Assembly (NCBI GenBank): GCA_051278165.1
Contig: JBNMNW010000055.1
Coordinates: forward strand, 1-24,693
Reading direction: 5' to 3'
Source: GCA-2684655 sp051278165
Lineage (GTDB): Bacteria > Planctomycetota > UBA1135 > UBA2386
DNA length: 24,693 nt
The position numbers were made by a program, and so were the translations under genes. Positions 23,696-24,693 of this stretch are shown piece by piece (within the stretch, counting starts at the first letter, position 1; each line of letters begins with the position of its first letter). Under the pieces are notes generated by a model that was given only the letters and a program-made list of their open reading frames with translations, did no database searches and was not told the DNA's origin.

Positions 23696-23852
23696 CGCGC
23701 TCGAAAGACCTCCAGGCGAGCGCGTGCTGTAGGTGTTTTTCCGGGCTCTAGGGTCGGCAACACCTGCGTGATTCTGCCCAGATCTAGAGCCCGCGTTCCT
23801 ACTCGTACCGCAAACGAAGCCTTCGTCCGCGCGCCGCCAGCGTTAGGCTGGC
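23696..23852 (+). promoter_or_regulatory. Structured leader upstream of moaC (candidate riboregulator)
   Basis: Five helices pack into about 160 nt before GTG 23857. 23696-23703 pairs with 23717-23724 (8 bp, perfect). Helix A pairs 23731-23737 with 23759-23765 (7 bp, extendable to 10 with G-U pairs). Helix B pairs 23742-23751 with 23784-23793 (10 bp, perfect). 23814-23818 pairs with 23822-23826 (5 bp). 23836-23841 pairs with 23847-23852 (6 bp, 5-nt loop). Helices A and B interleave (A1-B1-A2-B2), so they can coexist only as a pseudoknot. The last hairpin ends 4 nt before the start codon and could hide the initiation region; no Shine-Dalgarno is visible. Molybdenum-cofactor genes in other bacteria can carry the Moco RNA motif, but I cannot show that this is a member. 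Confidence 0.5.
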
Positions 23853-23856
23853 CATC

Positions 23857-24405
23857 GTGAGTACGCAAAAGCATCAAGATAACAGCCCCGAAGAGGGCTC
23901 GAATGGCCTGACCCATGTGGATGGCCGTGGCCAAGCCAACATGGTAGATGTTGGCGAGAAGGCGTTGACGGCGCGACGAGCCGTCGCCGAGGCGGTCATT
24001 CGCTTAGACCCAGAAACCTGTCGGCTGCTGTTCGCGGGCGAGTTGCCGAAGGGCGAGGCGCTGGCCGTCGCCAGGATTGCCGGCATCCAGGCAGCCAAAG
24101 AAACGTCGCGCTTGATCCCACTTTGCCACTCTCTGGCACTGAGTCACGCCGGCGTCGAGTTCGCGCCGATAGAAGGGAATGCCGTGCGAATCACAGCGGA
24201 AGCGTCCACCGTGTCGGGCACCGGCGTCGAGATGGAAGCGATGACCGCTGCCAGTATCGCTGCGTTGACGGTCTACGATATGGTCAAGGCGCGTTGTCGA
24301 GCCGCGGTCATCGAGCGCGTGCAGTTGATCCACAAGTCCGGCGGTAAGTCCGGCACGTTTGATCGTGAGTCGGCCCCGGGCCCAGCAAGCGGACCCCAGC
24401 AATGA
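23857..24405 (+). CDS. moaC: Cyclic pyranopterin monophosphate synthase MoaC
   Basis: MoaC converts the MoaA product 3',8-cH2GTP into cyclic pyranopterin monophosphate, the first pterin intermediate of molybdenum cofactor synthesis, in the cytoplasm. The 182-residue protein (GTG 23857) shows the family blocks MVDV (29-32), ARIAGIQAAKETSRLIPLCH (His91), VEMEAMTAA (124-132), TVYDMVKA (Asp141 and Lys144) and KSGGKSG (160-166). The N-terminal ~18 residues and the C-terminal Pro/Gly/Ser tail are outside the conserved domain. The GTG is the only in-frame start near the conserved region. No moaA, moaE or mog gene is in the window. The gene overlaps asd by 4 nt. Confidence 0.96.
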   Translation: MSTQKHQDNSPEEGSNGLTHVDGRGQANMVDVGEKALTARRAVAEAVIRLDPETCRLLFAGELPKGEALAVARIAGIQAAKETSRLIPLCHSLALSHAGVEFAPIEGNAVRITAEASTVSGTGVEMEAMTAASIAALTVYDMVKARCRAAVIERVQLIHKSGGKSGTFDRESAPGPASGPQQ

Positions 24406-24693
24406 GTGCCCCGCACGTCGCCATCGTTGGCGCGACCGGCGCGGTCGGACACGAGTTCTTGGCAGTGCTCGCCGAACGCAACTTCCCGATGCGTTCTCTG
24501 AAGCTGCTAGCGTCGCCGCGGTCTGCCGGTAAGAAGCTGATGTTCGGCGGCGAAGAACACGTGGTCGAAGCTCTCGATGAACACTCCTTCCAGGGCGTCG
24601 ACGTGGCGTTTTTCTCGGCGGGCGGGGGCACCTCGCTGGAGTTTGCGCCCAAAGCCGTGGCCGCTGGCTGCGCCGTCATCGACAACAGCTCCG
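24402..24693 (+). CDS. asd: Aspartate-semialdehyde dehydrogenase, N-terminal part (runs off window)
   Basis: The first 97 residues are present. VAIVGATGAVG (6-16) is the NADP-binding glycine loop, FFSAGGGTSLEFAP is the usual second block, and the frame runs off the edge in VIDNSS. The enzyme reduces aspartyl phosphate to aspartate semialdehyde for lysine, threonine, methionine and diaminopimelate synthesis. The catalytic Cys and His lie beyond the window. Its ATG overlaps the moaC stop (ATGA), so expression is probably coupled to moaC although the pathways are unrelated. Confidence 0.95.
   Translation, partial: MSAPHVAIVGATGAVGHEFLAVLAERNFPMRSLKLLASPRSAGKKLMFGGEEHVVEALDEHSFQGVDVAFFSAGGGTSLEFAPKAVAAGCAVIDNSS

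Noticed and set aside
1..24693. CRISPR array, IS element, prophage or defence island
   Set aside because: No regularly spaced repeats, transposase, integrase, nuclease-helicase set or phage structural genes are visible on either strand.

Overview
The window looks like a chromosomal segment of a planctomycete (phylum Planctomycetota). The strongest clues are the paired DUF1501 and PSCyt1/DUF1549/DUF1553 genes at the left edge, a two-domain DUF1080 (3-keto-disaccharide hydrolase) protein, a DUF2961/GH172 protein, and secreted proteins with C-terminal beta domains that I associate from memory with the Poly30/Saltatorellus-type lineage. GC content is high, GTG and TTG starts are frequent, and clear Shine-Dalgarno sites are rare. 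There are no rRNA or confident tRNA genes, no IS element, no CRISPR array and no phage module.

Layout. 1-4030 (-) holds the DUF1549/DUF1553 cytochrome-like protein followed by the DUF1501 protein, 3 nt apart. An FkbM methyltransferase (4209-5123, +) is divergent from them. A BamA-like beta-barrel protein (5173-6573, -) lies divergent to an N-terminally truncated GH172 gene (6659-7582, +), which overlaps a tiny zinc-ribbon membrane protein. A secreted protein with an internal duplication (7867-9693, -) follows. Next is the minus-strand cluster ruvB > tgt > endonuclease/exonuclease/phosphatase protein (13411 down to 9921). A group II truncated globin (13451-13825, +) is divergent from ruvB and is followed by the DUF1080 protein (13914-15191, +). 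A short kelch protein (15262-16065, -) and the B12-dependent ribonucleotide reductase nrdJ (16264-20010, -) are separated by a UUCG-type hairpin. After nearly 1 kb of non-coding DNA come a C-terminal processing protease (21021-23375, -) with a classic terminator, a 480-bp structured intergenic region, moaC (23857-24405, +) and the 5' part of asd.

The functions are mixed: housekeeping (ruvB, tgt, nrdJ, moaC, asd), envelope (barrel protein, Ctp protease), and planctomycete-type secreted polymer degradation (DUF1501/DUF1553, GH172, DUF1080). I do not see one integrated accessory system.

The most interesting signals are non-coding. The moaC leader contains several perfect helices, two of them interlocked like a pseudoknot, plus a hairpin ending 4 nt before the start codon. 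The nrdJ upstream region is hairpin-rich and does not look like a cobalamin riboswitch. In-frame short tandem repeats recur at three unrelated loci (tgt upstream region, barrel protein, nrdJ). The GH172 gene lacks its N-terminal part, and the Ctp protease carries an inserted pair of calcium-loop motifs.
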